A stretch of DNA of 64,000 nucleotides from positions 1 through 64,000 of the forward strand of contig NZ_JAOTBE010000011.1 of NCBI RefSeq assembly GCF_026162645.1, in the 5' to 3' direction. Made by a program: the position numbers and the translations under genes. Numbering within the stretch: position 1 is the stretch's first letter; every line of letters begins with the position of its first letter. This document shows positions 38,031 to 49,160 of this stretch, one piece after another. The notes beneath the pieces are model-generated. The model had not been told where the DNA came from. It did not search any database and was given only the letters and a program-made list of their open reading frames with translations. Source of the DNA: Paracoccus rhizosphaerae (lineage in GTDB: Bacteria; Pseudomonadota; Alphaproteobacteria; Rhodobacterales; Rhodobacteraceae).

Positions 38031-38549
38031 CTAATCGCGCAGGGTCTGCAGCCAGTCGCGCAGCGCCGCGTTGTCCTCGAAGCTGTCGTCGGGGCGCGGG
38101 GGCTGCTGGACGGCCACGACAGTCTGCTCGGCCACGGCGCTGGAGGGCCAGACCCGGTGGCGGAAGTAATGCGCCTCTCGCGCCCCGAAATAGAAGCCGA
38201 CGATCGCGCCCAGCAGCCACCAGAGAGGCTCGGGGACCATCTGCAGACCCTGCATGCGGATGCCGAAGCCTACCGGCTCGACCATGGCATAGATGAACAG
38301 GCCCATCGTCCCAAGGGCCAGCAACGGTCGCGGCAGACGGTTCAGGCCGTTCACGAAATGGTCGAACCAGCCGGACCGGGGGCCGGTAAATTCTTGGCCC
38401 AACTGACCGATGGCGCGGGCATAGGCCTCTTCGTCCAGTTCCATCCGGCGGGTGGCGTTCTGCGTGAAGATCTCGGCCACGCCGGACGCGGCGCTGCCGA
38501 GGGCGGTGACGGTCGGGGCGACCCCGATGAAGCGGTCGATCAGGCCCAT
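38031..38549 (-). CDS. Holin of the GTA-linked 3TM family
   Basis: 172 residues matching the GTA_holin_3TM family (PF11351). A helical N-terminus is followed by a hydrophilic stretch (about 35-65) and hydrophobic segments at about 73-92 and 107-125 with LPRPLLALGTMGLFIYAMV and EPLWWLLGAIVGFYFGAREA. The tail is charged. Such holins open the inner membrane so that the endolysin can reach the wall, letting GTA particles out. It overlaps the endolysin gene by 10 bases and no phage structural genes are nearby. Confidence 0.9.
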   Translation of the reverse strand: MGLIDRFIGVAPTVTALGSAASGVAEIFTQNATRRMELDEEAYARAIGQLGQEFTGPRSGWFDHFVNGLNRLPRPLLALGTMGLFIYAMVEPVGFGIRMQGLQMVPEPLWWLLGAIVGFYFGAREAHYFRHRVWPSSAVAEQTVVAVQQPPRPDDSFEDNAALRDWLQTLRD

Positions 38550-39151
38550 TTGGCGATCCTCGCGCGGTGTTCGGCGTCGGTCAGGCGATAGCGCGGCTGG
38601 ATGAACTCCTCGGCACGCGTGATCCAGCCGCCCTTGCCGCCTGCGCGGGTGCGGGCATATTTGCGGCTGGCGGGACGCTGATCGGCCAGTGCGTAGTAAT
38701 AGTTGCGCCGCGCGATCCCATAGGCGTCCGCCAGGTGCAGCGGCGCAGCCTGCGCGGCGTCGCGCACGGCGGCGATGGTCATCGGCCCCACCACACCGTC
38801 GTCGGCCGTCCTGAAGCCCATCCGTGTGATCAGCCGCTGCAGGATCTTGATCGCATTGCCGCCCGCGTTGACATACATGTCGAAGACGCTCGGCTGCAGC
38901 GCCTCTGGCAGCTCGGACAGGCGCGGCTTGCGGAAATAGTGCTCGACGAAGACCTGCTCGGCCTGGGCGCGTGTCAGGGCACGAACGTCGGCGGCATCGA
39001 CCCGGCCGTCCCGGTTCAGGTCCATCCCCAGCAACTTCATCGTGCCGGTGGTCACGCCGTGATTGGTGGCACCCCCCGGATCGTCGGGATCGTTGACGTA
39101 TCCACCCTCGCGCGCCACGATCTCTCGGGCAATCTGTTCGACGCTTGGCAT
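38540..39151 (-). CDS. Holin-associated N-acetylmuramidase (GH108-type endolysin)
   Basis: 203 residues. The N-terminal glycosyl hydrolase 108 domain has the catalytic glutamate E15 in AREGGYVNDPDDPGGATNHG. A C-terminal peptidoglycan-binding part includes DDGVVGPMTIAAV and a final basic region. An insert at 44-55 reads DLNRDGRVDAAD, a perfect 12-residue EF-hand calcium loop. In Rhodobacter capsulatus a matching endolysin/holin pair outside the main GTA cluster is required for particle release and depends on CtrA. No signal peptide is visible, fitting holin-dependent export. Confidence 0.92.
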   Translation of the reverse strand: MPSVEQIAREIVAREGGYVNDPDDPGGATNHGVTTGTMKLLGMDLNRDGRVDAADVRALTRAQAEQVFVEHYFRKPRLSELPEALQPSVFDMYVNAGGNAIKILQRLITRMGFRTADDGVVGPMTIAAVRDAAQAAPLHLADAYGIARRNYYYALADQRPASRKYARTRAGGKGGWITRAEEFIQPRYRLTDAEHRARIAKWA

Positions 39152-39210
39152 TGGTTCCCCATGACTGGTCCGACCGGGATCGGTCGCCGGGGGATGCTGC
39201 GCTGGCGCGC

Positions 39211-39225
39211 TTAACCGTTCGTTAA
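39211..39225 (-). promoter_or_regulatory. CtrA-type binding site upstream of the endolysin-holin pair
   Basis: TTAA at 39211-39214 and TTAA at 39222-39225 are exactly seven bases apart. Read on the minus strand this is TTAACGAACGGTTAA, ending 60 bases before the endolysin ATG. It is a perfect match to the CtrA pattern TTAA-N7-TTAA in an otherwise TTAA-poor sequence. Activation by CtrA is inferred from the Rhodobacter precedent. Confidence 0.7.
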
Positions 39226-39241
39226 CCCTGCGCGCGTTGCG

Positions 39242-39700
39242 TCAGGCGCCGGGCTCCTGATAGACGCCGGTCTCCTTCAGCGTCTCGACGACCTCTCGCG
39301 GCATGTAGGTTTCGTCGTGCTTGGCCAGAAGCTCTCGCGCCTCGAAGCGGCCGTCGCGGTACCAGCCCTTGGCGATGGTGCCCTGGCCTTCGCCGAACAA
39401 GTCCGGGCGCGGGTCGCCGCCGACATAGGTCACGGGGATCTCGACCGCGCCGTCGGTGATGACGAAGTCGAAGGCGACGCCGGCGCCGTTCACGATCGAG
39501 CCGTCCTTGACCAGACCGCCCAGTTGGAAGAACTCGTCAGGTTCGGGCGCGGCCTCGCTGACCTGGGTAGGCGAGCGATAGAGGTTGATCCCGTCGCTGA
39601 ACCCATAGCCGATCAGGACGACGGCGATGACCAGCGCGACCGCCGCCGAGGCGATGACCTGGATGCGGCGCTGCTTCTTGAGGGATTTCATTCCGGCCAT
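39242..39700 (-). CDS. ccmE: Heme chaperone CcmE
   Basis: 152 residues: a basic cytoplasmic start, one membrane anchor (about 13-34) and a periplasmic OB-fold domain. The covalent heme-binding histidine is H128 in LAKHDETYMP, with Y132 behind it. It receives heme from CcmABCD and carries it to CcmF. The ATG at 39700 follows GAGGAGCATGCA. Normally ccmF follows closely; here the endolysin and holin genes lie in between. Confidence 0.95.
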   Translation of the reverse strand: MAGMKSLKKQRRIQVIASAAVALVIAVVLIGYGFSDGINLYRSPTQVSEAAPEPDEFFQLGGLVKDGSIVNGAGVAFDFVITDGAVEIPVTYVGGDPRPDLFGEGQGTIAKGWYRDGRFEARELLAKHDETYMPREVVETLKETGVYQEPGA

Positions 39701-39715
39701 TGCATGCTCCTCGGT

Positions 39716-40528
39716 TCAGGCGGCCTCGAAGGGGATGGGCCGGCGCAGGAACTGGGTGGCCTTTCCCGAAACCCGCGCGGGATCCCCCGTGGTCAGATAC
39801 TTGCTGACGGTTCCCGACCCCAGGAATTCGGGCCGGCGCGTCAGGTAATCGGCAAGGCTTTCGGCCACAAGCCCCGCCTGGCTAAAGACCTTGACGCCGG
39901 GGCCAAGCGCGCGCTGGAACGCGGACTCCATCAGCGGATAGTGCGTGCAGCCCAGAACCGCGGCCTCGGGATGCGGCATCCGGCGCAGCAGGGCCTCGAC
40001 GTGGCTGGTCACCAGCGCTTCGGCCAGCATCTCGTCGCCCATCTCGATCGCATCGACGACGCCGCCGCAGGGCTGCGCCTCGACATCGACGCCCACGGCG
40101 CGGAACGCGAGTTCGCGCTGGAAGGCGCGGCTGGCGACAGTCGCTGGCGTGGCGAACAGGGCCACGTTGTTCACCGCCACCCGTCGGGGCGGCGAATTGT
40201 CGCCCCAACGCCGCTCGGTCAGCGCCTCGATCATCGGCACGAAGACACCGAGGACGCGCTTGTCCTGCGGCAGCCATGTCTCCTGCATCCGCTTCAGGGC
40301 GGCGGCGCTGGCGGTGTTGCAGGCCAGGATGACCAGGTCGCAGCCCTCGGTCCACAATCTCTCGACGGCCCGGCAGGTCAGATCGAAGATGTCGTCGGCG
40401 GTGCGGACGCCGTAAGGCGCGTGCGCGTTGTCGCCAAGATAGACCAGGGGCAGATCGGGCAGCCGGGCGGCAATGGCCTGATGCACCGTCAAACCGCCCA
40501 GACCCGAATCGAACACCCCTACCGCCAT
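39716..40528 (-). CDS. murI: Glutamate racemase
   Basis: 270 residues, interconverting L- and D-glutamate for peptidoglycan. The N-terminal [12 protein letters not shown] carries the catalytic-region Asp/Ser. The two active cysteines are C70 in ACNTASA and a second near 185 in LGCTHYPL, followed by the expected histidine. It lies immediately upstream of ccmE (15 bases) and could share its transcript. Confidence 0.95.
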   Translation of the reverse strand: MAVGVFDSGLGGLTVHQAIAARLPDLPLVYLGDNAHAPYGVRTADDIFDLTCRAVERLWTEGCDLVILACNTASAAALKRMQETWLPQDKRVLGVFVPMIEALTERRWGDNSPPRRVAVNNVALFATPATVASRAFQRELAFRAVGVDVEAQPCGGVVDAIEMGDEMLAEALVTSHVEALLRRMPHPEAAVLGCTHYPLMESAFQRALGPGVKVFSQAGLVAESLADYLTRRPEFLGSGTVSKYLTTGDPARVSGKATQFLRRPIPFEAA

Positions 40529-40595
40529 GGTCGCATCTCCTGCCTCGCGTGGCGCCCTTCATAGGACGCCGCGCGCGGGTTGGAAATGATTCAGA

Positions 40596-43500
40596 TCATT
40601 CAGCGGCTTCACGGATGGGTGCATGGCCGCTGCGGAACTGCGCCAGCAGCTCGGCGCGCCGTTCGGCGGCGCGGGCGGCCGCCTGTTCCTTGACGGGACC
40701 GTAACCGCGCACCGACAGCGGCAGCGCCGCCAGTTCAAGCGCTACAGGCATGGTGTGGTCGGTGACCGAGGCGAAGACCTCCTCCATGTCGGCCTCGAAT
40801 TCTCGGATCATGGCGCGCTCGCGCTTGCGTTCGGCGGAGTGGCCGAAAGGGTCCAGCGGCGTGCCACGCAGTCCCTTCATCGCTGCCAGCACCCGGAACG
40901 CCCGCAGCATCCAAGCCCCGAACTCGCGCTTTCTTGGGCGGCCGTTCGAGTCGGTGCCGTTCAACATCGGCGGCGCCAGGTGCAACGACAGTTGCACGTC
41001 TCCTTCCCACTGCTCGGCCACCTGCTGCGCCGTCGTCAGGTGCAGTCGCGCAACCTCATATTCGTCCTTGTAGGCCAGCAGCTTGTAGTAGCTTCTTGCG
41101 ACTGCTTCGCGCATCGGCTCCGGGGCGCGGTCGACCAGTTGCCGGAAGCGGCGCGACAGCCGGCGACCCTGATAATCGACCAGCCGCTTGGCCCGATAGT
41201 CGACAGGATCAACGGGCATTGGTGCCACTTCGGCCGGCTTGCGAACCTGATCGGGGAAGGCCATGGCCCACCGGCCAATCTGGAAGGCGCGCTGGTTTTG
41301 CGCTACCTTGGCGCCGTTCAGGCGGATCGCCTCCATGATCGCCTGTTCGGTCAGCGGGATCAGGCCCTGCTGCCAGCAGGCGCCCAGGACCAGCATGTTG
41401 GAATAAATCGAATCGCCCAGCATCCGCAGTGCCAGGTCGTTGGCATCGAAAAATGCCACCCGGTCCTGCAGCCGCGCCTGCAGCGACATCCGCAGGCGGT
41501 CGGACGGCACCTGGAAATCCCGGAACCGGGTGAAGTCGCCGGTGATGATCTCGTGGTCGTTGACCACGGCGCCGGTGCGTCCCTGGGTCATCAGGCCAAC
41601 CGTCTTGGCGCCTGCGGTTACCACAAGATCGCCCCCGATGACGCAGTCGGCCTCACCCACGGCGACGCGGATGGCGCTGATGTCCTCCGGGCGGTTCGCC
41701 AGGCGCAGGTGGATATGGACCGCGCCGCCTTTCTGGGCCAATCCCGCCATCTCCATCATCCCGGCACCCTTGCCGTCCATATGGGCCGCCTGCGCCAGCA
41801 CCGCGCCGATGGTCACGACGCCGGTGCCGCCGACGCCAGTGATGACGACATTGTGGGTGCCGTCGATGACCGGCAAAGCGGGCGCCGGCAGGTTGGGCAG
41901 GTCAAACGCTTCGGCCTTGGGCTTGCGCAGCTTGCCGCCCTTGACGGACACGAAACTGGGGCAGAAACCCTTCACGCAGCTGTAGTCCTTGTTGCAGCTG
42001 GACTGGTCGATCTGCCGCTTGCGGCCAAGTTCAGTGTCCAGCGGCACGACAGATACGCAGTTCGACTGGACCGAGCAGTCGCCGCAGCCTTCGCAAACCT
42101 CGGGGTTGATCCAGATGCGGCGGTCGGGGTCCGGGAACTGGCCCTTCTTGCGCCGCCGCCGCTTCTCGGCCGCGCAGGTCTGAATATAGAGGATCGCGCT
42201 GACGCCCTGGGCGGTCTCCAGCTCTCGCTGGACGGCGATCATCTCGGCCCGTTCCTCGAATCGCAGGCCGGCGGGGAACTGGCCGCGGTCCACGTCCTCC
42301 TTCTCGTCATAGACGACGACCAGCGGCGCCACGCCCATCGCCTGCAGCTCGCGCGCGATCTGCGGCGCGGTCAGCCCGCCCTCGTTCGGCTGCCCGCCAG
42401 TCATCGCGACGGCGTCGTTATAGAGGATCTTGTAGGTAATGTTGGTCCCCGCAGCCAGCGCCGCACGGATCGCCAGGATGCCGGAGTGGTTATAGGTTCC
42501 GTCGCCGAGGTTCTGGAAAACATGATCTCTCTTGCTGAACGGCGCCTCGCCGATCCAGTTCGCGCCCTCGCCGCCCATATGCGTGAAGCCTTCGGTTTCG
42601 CGGCCCATCCACTGCACCATGTAATGGCAGCCGATGCCTGCATAGGCGCGACTGCCCTCCGGCAGACGGGTCGAGCTGTTATGCGGGCAGCCGGAGCAGA
42701 ACCAAGGCGTGCGGGTCGCGATCTCGGGGGCGTTGTCGTTGCGGCGAACCTCGTTCAGCCGCGCCAGTCCGGCTCGCACATGCTCGGTTCCCCGGCCCTC
42801 CTCGATCAGGATGTCGCCGATCTTCTGCGCGATCATCACCGGGTCCAGCGCATAGCGGGTCGGGAACAGCTCCTCGCCCGTGAGATCGTGCTTCCAGCCG
42901 TGGACGCGGCGGCCGCGGCGCTTGTCGAAGATTGCTTCCTTCAGCTGCACCTCGATCAGCTTGCGCTTTTCCTCGACGCAGACGATCAGCTCCAGGTCCT
43001 CGGACCATTCCTGGATCGACTTCATGTCCATGGGCCAGGTCTGCCCGACCTTGTAGGTGGTCAGGCCCAACCGCTCGGCCTCGGCCTCGTCGATGCCCAG
43101 AAGCGACAGGGCGTGGACCAGGTCCAGCCAGTTCTTGCCGGCGGCGACGAAACCGATCCGCGCACCGGGCCTGCCCCAGACGCGATGGTCGATGCGGTTC
43201 GCACGGCTGAACGCCTCGGCCGCCCACCGCTTGTGGTCGATCATCCGCGCTTCCTGCGCGACGGGCGTGTCGCCAAGCCGAATGTTCAGCCCGCCGTCGG
43301 GCATGTTGAACTGCTGCGGCTGGACGAACTGAAGCCGGTGCGGGTCGCCATCGACGACAGCCGTCGCCTCGACCGTGTCCTTCATCGTCTTCAGGCCGGT
43401 CCAGACACCGGCATAGCGTGACAGCGCGAAACCGTATAGGCCATAGTCCAGGATCTCCTGCACGCCGGCTGGCGACAGGACAGGAATATAGGCGTCGATC

Positions 43501-43988
43501 ATCGCCCAGTCCGACTGGTGCAGCACGGTCGAGCTTTCGCCCGTGTGATCGTCGCCCATGGCCATGACCACGCCGCCATGCCGTGACGATCCCGCCATGT
43601 TGGCGTGCCGCATCACGTCGCCAGTGCGGTCGACGCCGGGCCCCTTGCCGTACCACAGCGCGAAGACGCCGTCGTGGCGACCCTCGCCCCGAAGTTCCGC
43701 CTGCTGGCTGCCCCAGATCGCCGTGGCGGCAAGATCCTCGTTGAGGCCGGGCTGGAAGATGACGCCGGCCTCTGACAGCCGCTTGCCCTCGCGCATCATC
43801 TGCAGGTCGACACCGCCGAGCGGGCTGCCGCGATAGCCCGTCACCAGGCCGGCGGTATCAAGCCCTGCATGCTTGTCGCGTGCCGATTGCATCAGCATCA
43901 GGCGCACCAGTGCCTGCGTGCCATTCAAAAGAACGTGTCGCTTCGACAAGTCAAAGCGGTCGGCGAGCGTAAATTCCTGCTGGCTCAT
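40596..43988 (-). CDS. Indolepyruvate ferredoxin oxidoreductase, fused alpha-beta (IorAB type)
   Basis: 1130 residues. The N-terminal two-thirds is the TPP-dependent alpha part, starting with DKHAGLDTAGLVTGYRGSPL and carrying TPP-site segments around GGEGANWIGEAPF and GDGTYNHSG. A ferredoxin-like cysteine cluster follows (NPEVCEGCGDCSVQSNC, then CNKDYSCVKGFCPSF). The C-terminal gamma/beta-like part begins VVITGVGGTGVVTIGAVLA. It oxidatively decarboxylates aryl pyruvates to acyl-CoA with ferredoxin. FdxA, elsewhere in the window, is a possible electron acceptor (inference). The gene diverges from lsrB. Confidence 0.93.
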   Translation of the reverse strand: MSQQEFTLADRFDLSKRHVLLNGTQALVRLMLMQSARDKHAGLDTAGLVTGYRGSPLGGVDLQMMREGKRLSEAGVIFQPGLNEDLAATAIWGSQQAELRGEGRHDGVFALWYGKGPGVDRTGDVMRHANMAGSSRHGGVVMAMGDDHTGESSTVLHQSDWAMIDAYIPVLSPAGVQEILDYGLYGFALSRYAGVWTGLKTMKDTVEATAVVDGDPHRLQFVQPQQFNMPDGGLNIRLGDTPVAQEARMIDHKRWAAEAFSRANRIDHRVWGRPGARIGFVAAGKNWLDLVHALSLLGIDEAEAERLGLTTYKVGQTWPMDMKSIQEWSEDLELIVCVEEKRKLIEVQLKEAIFDKRRGRRVHGWKHDLTGEELFPTRYALDPVMIAQKIGDILIEEGRGTEHVRAGLARLNEVRRNDNAPEIATRTPWFCSGCPHNSSTRLPEGSRAYAGIGCHYMVQWMGRETEGFTHMGGEGANWIGEAPFSKRDHVFQNLGDGTYNHSGILAIRAALAAGTNITYKILYNDAVAMTGGQPNEGGLTAPQIARELQAMGVAPLVVVYDEKEDVDRGQFPAGLRFEERAEMIAVQRELETAQGVSAILYIQTCAAEKRRRRKKGQFPDPDRRIWINPEVCEGCGDCSVQSNCVSVVPLDTELGRKRQIDQSSCNKDYSCVKGFCPSFVSVKGGKLRKPKAEAFDLPNLPAPALPVIDGTHNVVITGVGGTGVVTIGAVLAQAAHMDGKGAGMMEMAGLAQKGGAVHIHLRLANRPEDISAIRVAVGEADCVIGGDLVVTAGAKTVGLMTQGRTGAVVNDHEIITGDFTRFRDFQVPSDRLRMSLQARLQDRVAFFDANDLALRMLGDSIYSNMLVLGACWQQGLIPLTEQAIMEAIRLNGAKVAQNQRAFQIGRWAMAFPDQVRKPAEVAPMPVDPVDYRAKRLVDYQGRRLSRRFRQLVDRAPEPMREAVARSYYKLLAYKDEYEVARLHLTTAQQVAEQWEGDVQLSLHLAPPMLNGTDSNGRPRKREFGAWMLRAFRVLAAMKGLRGTPLDPFGHSAERKRERAMIREFEADMEEVFASVTDHTMPVALELAALPLSVRGYGPVKEQAAARAAERRAELLAQFRSGHAPIREAAE

Positions 43989-44152
43989 TGCTGCGTCTCC
44001 TCCTATGCCTTACGGCCCCTCAAGGGAAGTATAGGTCAGAGTAGCTGACTTACGAACAGAAAAATCTGCGCTTGACGAACACGGTTTCGGTGCGCAGGTG
44101 AAAGTCAGGTCTGCAAAATTCGCATGGCTGTTATGACAGGAATGTAACGGGG

Positions 44153-45058
44153 ATGGACTGGGACAAGCTTAGAATCTTTCACGCGGTGGCCGACGCGGGC
44201 AGCCTGACCCATGCCGGCGACACGTTGCACCTGTCGCAATCGGCGGTCAGCCGCCAGATCCGCGCGCTCGAGGAGTCGCTTGGCGCGACCCTGTTTCACC
44301 GCCACGCCCGCGGTCTGATTCTGACCGAGCAGGGAGAGCTGCTGTTCGAAGCCACCTCGTCCATGGCGCGCAAGCTGGACAGCGCCTCGGCCCGCATCCG
44401 CGACAGCGAGGAGAACGTCTTCGGCGAACTGAAGGTGACCGCGACGGTCGGCTTTGGCACGCTGTGGCTCGCGCCGCGGTTGGTGAAACTCTATGAGAAG
44501 TTCCCCGACCTGCGCATCGACCTGATGCTGGAGGAGCGGGTGCTGGACCTGCCGATGCGAGAGGCCGACGTGGCGATCCGCATGAAGGAACCCAGCCAAT
44601 CCGACCTGATCCGGCGGCGCCTGCTGAACATCCGCATGCGGCTTTACGCCAGCCCCGAATATCTGGCGGCGCGGGGCGTCCCGGCCACGCTGGCCGAACT
44701 GGGCAAGCACCGCCTGATCTGCCAGAAGCCCGACCTGCCGCAGGTCGCCGCGGGCGCCCGGCTGGTGCAAGAGCTGATGTCGCAGAACGTCGGATCGACG
44801 CTGACCGTGAACAACTATTTCGGCGTCCTTCAGGCCGTGCTGGCGAACCTTGGGATCGGTGTGCTTCCGGACTACCTGACGGCTGACCATCCGAACCTGG
44901 TCCGGGTCTTTCCCGACGTCGAATCTGGTGAGGTTCCCGTCTTCCTCGCCTATCCCGAGGAACTGCGTCAGACGCGGCGCGTGGCCGTTTTCCGCGACTT
45001 CGTCCTCGAGGAGATCCAGGCCTATCGCCGCTTTCAGAGCGACGCCGGAGCCGCCTGA
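44153..45058 (+). CDS. lsrB: LysR-type regulator, LsrB family
   Basis: 301 residues with an N-terminal winged helix (1-60) reading MDWDKLRIFHAVADAGS, HAGDTLHLSQSAVSRQIRAL and LFHRHARGLILTEQGELL. This is nearly the rhizobial LsrB signature. The C-terminal effector domain (about 90-295) has GIGVLPDYL. In rhizobia LsrB regulates oxidative-stress and surface-polysaccharide genes and is followed by AbcR small RNAs. Here too an sRNA-like element with a strong terminator lies downstream. Its promoter region is shared with iorAB. Confidence 0.85.
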   Translation: MDWDKLRIFHAVADAGSLTHAGDTLHLSQSAVSRQIRALEESLGATLFHRHARGLILTEQGELLFEATSSMARKLDSASARIRDSEENVFGELKVTATVGFGTLWLAPRLVKLYEKFPDLRIDLMLEERVLDLPMREADVAIRMKEPSQSDLIRRRLLNIRMRLYASPEYLAARGVPATLAELGKHRLICQKPDLPQVAAGARLVQELMSQNVGSTLTVNNYFGVLQAVLANLGIGVLPDYLTADHPNLVRVFPDVESGEVPVFLAYPEELRQTRRVAVFRDFVLEEIQAYRRFQSDAGAA

Positions 45059-45139
45059 CACGCGGCCGCGCCTCAACCGCTAGGTGCAGCCATTACGCCA
45101 CTGCATGGCGGCTATGACATCTCGGCGGGCGCAATTGTC

Positions 45140-45167
45140 TTGAAGAGTTCACAGACTGCACATAGAT
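45140..45167 (+). promoter_or_regulatory. Candidate promoter of the sRNA behind lsrB
   Basis: TTGAAG at 45140-45145 and ATAGAT at 45162-45167 are 16 bases apart and would start transcription near 45174, at the base of the first predicted stem. Confidence 0.4.
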
Positions 45168-45173
45168 CGGGCT

Positions 45174-45257
45174 TCGAAGGCGATGGTCCGCTTAATCGCG
45201 CATCACCTTCTACCTCCCTGTTGGACTTAGGCCGGGCCTCGTGCCCGGCTTTTTTTT
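45174..45257 (+). ncRNA. Candidate small RNA between lsrB and purL (AbcR-like position)
   Basis: Three structural parts are visible. First is a 5' stem, GAAGG-C-GATG (45176-45185) with CATC-A-CCTTC (45201-45210), 9 bp around one C/A mismatch and a 15-base loop. Next is an unpaired stretch (45211-45230) containing ACCTCCC, an anti-Shine-Dalgarno motif typical of alphaproteobacterial trans-acting sRNAs. Last is a perfect 7-bp terminator with eight T. The 84-nt length is set by the predicted start and the terminator. Position after lsrB matches AbcR (alpha-r15) sRNAs of rhizobia. It could instead be the lsrB 3' UTR. Confidence 0.55.
45231..45257 (+). terminator. Strong intrinsic terminator (sRNA and/or lsrB)
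   Basis: GCCGGGC (45231-45237) pairs with GCCCGGC (45243-45249) around loop CTCGT, followed by eight T (45250-45257). It is the best intrinsic terminator in the window and lies 85 bases before purL. Confidence 0.93.
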
Positions 45258-45342
45258 GTCCGTTTCCCGCTGCCTGCGGCCTTCCCATGCGGGATGCCAG
45301 CGCCTAAAAGGCCGGTGATTTCACGCGCAGGAAGGCAGGATC

Positions 45343-47519
<2,177 letters not shown>

Positions 47520-47523
<4 letters not shown>

Positions 47524-48662
47524 GGCTCTGCGCTCCGGAAGGTTTCGCCGCGCTGATCACGGCGGCCGGACGCGGAAGCCGCGCCGGCGGCGGCCAGCCC
47601 AAGCAGTGGCGCCACCTTGCTGGACGTCCGGTTCTGGACCGGACGATCGACGCCTTTCGCGGCTTCCAGCGCATCGTCCTGGTGGTACATCCCGACGACA
47701 TGGCCGAGGCGATGGCCCGCTATGCCGGAGAGGTGACCATCGTCACCGGCGCCGACACGAGGACCGCCAGCGTCCGCGCCGGGCTGGCGGCGCTCGACGG
47801 TCAGTCAAACCATGTCCTGATCCATGACGGCGCACGCCCCCTGGTGTCGGCCAACGTGATCCGCGGCGTCATCGACGCCTTGCAATCGGGTGCCGAGGCT
47901 GCGGCGCCGGCCCTGCCCGTCTCGGACGCGCTGTGGCGCGGGGCGCAGGGGCATGTGACGGGGACGACGCCGCGCGACGACCTTTTCCGTGCGCAAACGC
48001 CGCAGGGCTTCGTGCTGGACCGCATCATCGCCGCCCATGACCAAGGCGCCGAGGCTGCCGATGACGTCGAACTGGCCCGGCAGGCCGGGATGACGGTTGT
48101 CATCACGCCCGGCTCGGAAGACAATCTGAAGATCACCTGGCCCGCCGATTTCGCGCGCGCCGAACGCATCCTGGGAGGTGCCATGGATATCCGCCTCGGC
48201 AACGGTTACGACGTCCACGCCTTCGGGCCGGGCGACCACGTGACGCTCTGCGGCGTCAGGATGGCGCACGACGCGGGCTTGGTCGGCCACTCCGACGCCG
48301 ATGTCGGCATGCATGCGCTGACCGACGCGATTTACGGGGCGCTGGCGCAGGGCGATATCGGACGGCATTTCCCGCCGTCGGACCCGCAGTGGAAGGGCGT
48401 CGACAGCGCGATCTTTCTGACGCATGCTGCCGATCTCGCCCGCTCGTCCGGGTTTCGCTTTGGCAATGCCGATGTCACCCTGATCTGCGAGGCCCCAAAG
48501 ATCGGCCCCCATGCGATGGCCATGCAGGACCGCCTGTGCGCCATCATGCAGATCGAACCGGGCCGCGTCAGCGTCAAGGCCACCACGTCAGAACGTCTGG
48601 GCTTCACCGGGCGCCGCGAAGGCATTGCCGCCATCGCGACAGTGACACTCATCAAGGATTAG
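47520..48662 (+). CDS. ispDF: Bifunctional IspD/IspF (MEP pathway)
   Basis: 380 residues. The IspD domain (about 1-220) has [20 protein letters not shown] and [10 protein letters not shown] and makes CDP-methylerythritol from MEP. The IspF domain (about 222-380) has [22 protein letters not shown] with the zinc D-x-[21 protein letters not shown], and ends [15 protein letters not shown]. IspF forms the cyclodiphosphate. The fusion is standard in alphaproteobacteria. Translationally coupled to purL; pgpA follows three bases later. Confidence 0.96.
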
Positions 48663-48665
48663 GAC

Positions 48666-49160
48666 ATGGAGCGCCTGCTCTGCATCTGGTTCGGCGCCGG
48701 GCTGCTGCGCCCCGGACCCGGCACCTGGGGATCGATCGTTGCCGTCGCGTTGGGGCTGGTCCTGCACCGCATTGGGCACTTTCCCCTGCTGGCCCTTGCG
48801 ACCGGGCTGGTGATCCCCCTGGGCTTCTGGGCAGTGGGCCGGCACACCGCTGGCATGACCAATCCCGACCGCCCCGAGATCGTCATCGACGAGGTCGGCG
48901 GCCAGTGGGTGGCACTGCTGTTCCCGTCATTCGGGTTCTGGATGATGGGACTGCCCAATGAAAGCTTCCCCTATCCGGGATGGGTTGCGGCCTTCCTCTT
49001 CTTCCGCCTGTTCGACATCTGGAAGCCCGGCATCATCGGTCGAGTCGACCGGCGGCATGACGTGCGCGGCGTGATGGTCGACGACCTCTGGGCCGGGATC
49101 TTCGCGGGCCTTGCCACCATGATGGCGGCGGCGGCGTTCCACATCCCGATGATGCTATGA
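48666..49160 (+). CDS. pgpA: Phosphatidylglycerophosphatase A
   Basis: 164 residues. It removes the terminal phosphate of phosphatidylglycerophosphate to give phosphatidylglycerol, in the inner membrane. Family marks are FGAGLLRPGPGTWGS, PEIVIDEVGGQWVAL (metal-binding acidic residues) and FFRLFDIWKPGIIGRVDRRHDVRGVMVDD, with three or four hydrophobic segments. The stop overlaps the CinA-like gene as ATGA. Confidence 0.93.
   Translation: MERLLCIWFGAGLLRPGPGTWGSIVAVALGLVLHRIGHFPLLALATGLVIPLGFWAVGRHTAGMTNPDRPEIVIDEVGGQWVALLFPSFGFWMMGLPNESFPYPGWVAAFLFFRLFDIWKPGIIGRVDRRHDVRGVMVDDLWAGIFAGLATMMAAAAFHIPMML

Noticed and set aside
40623-43421. Long plus-strand open frame of 932 codons opposite iorAB
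   Set aside because: It is antisense to a clear IorAB gene, has no recognisable domain, and such long antisense frames are expected in GC-rich DNA.
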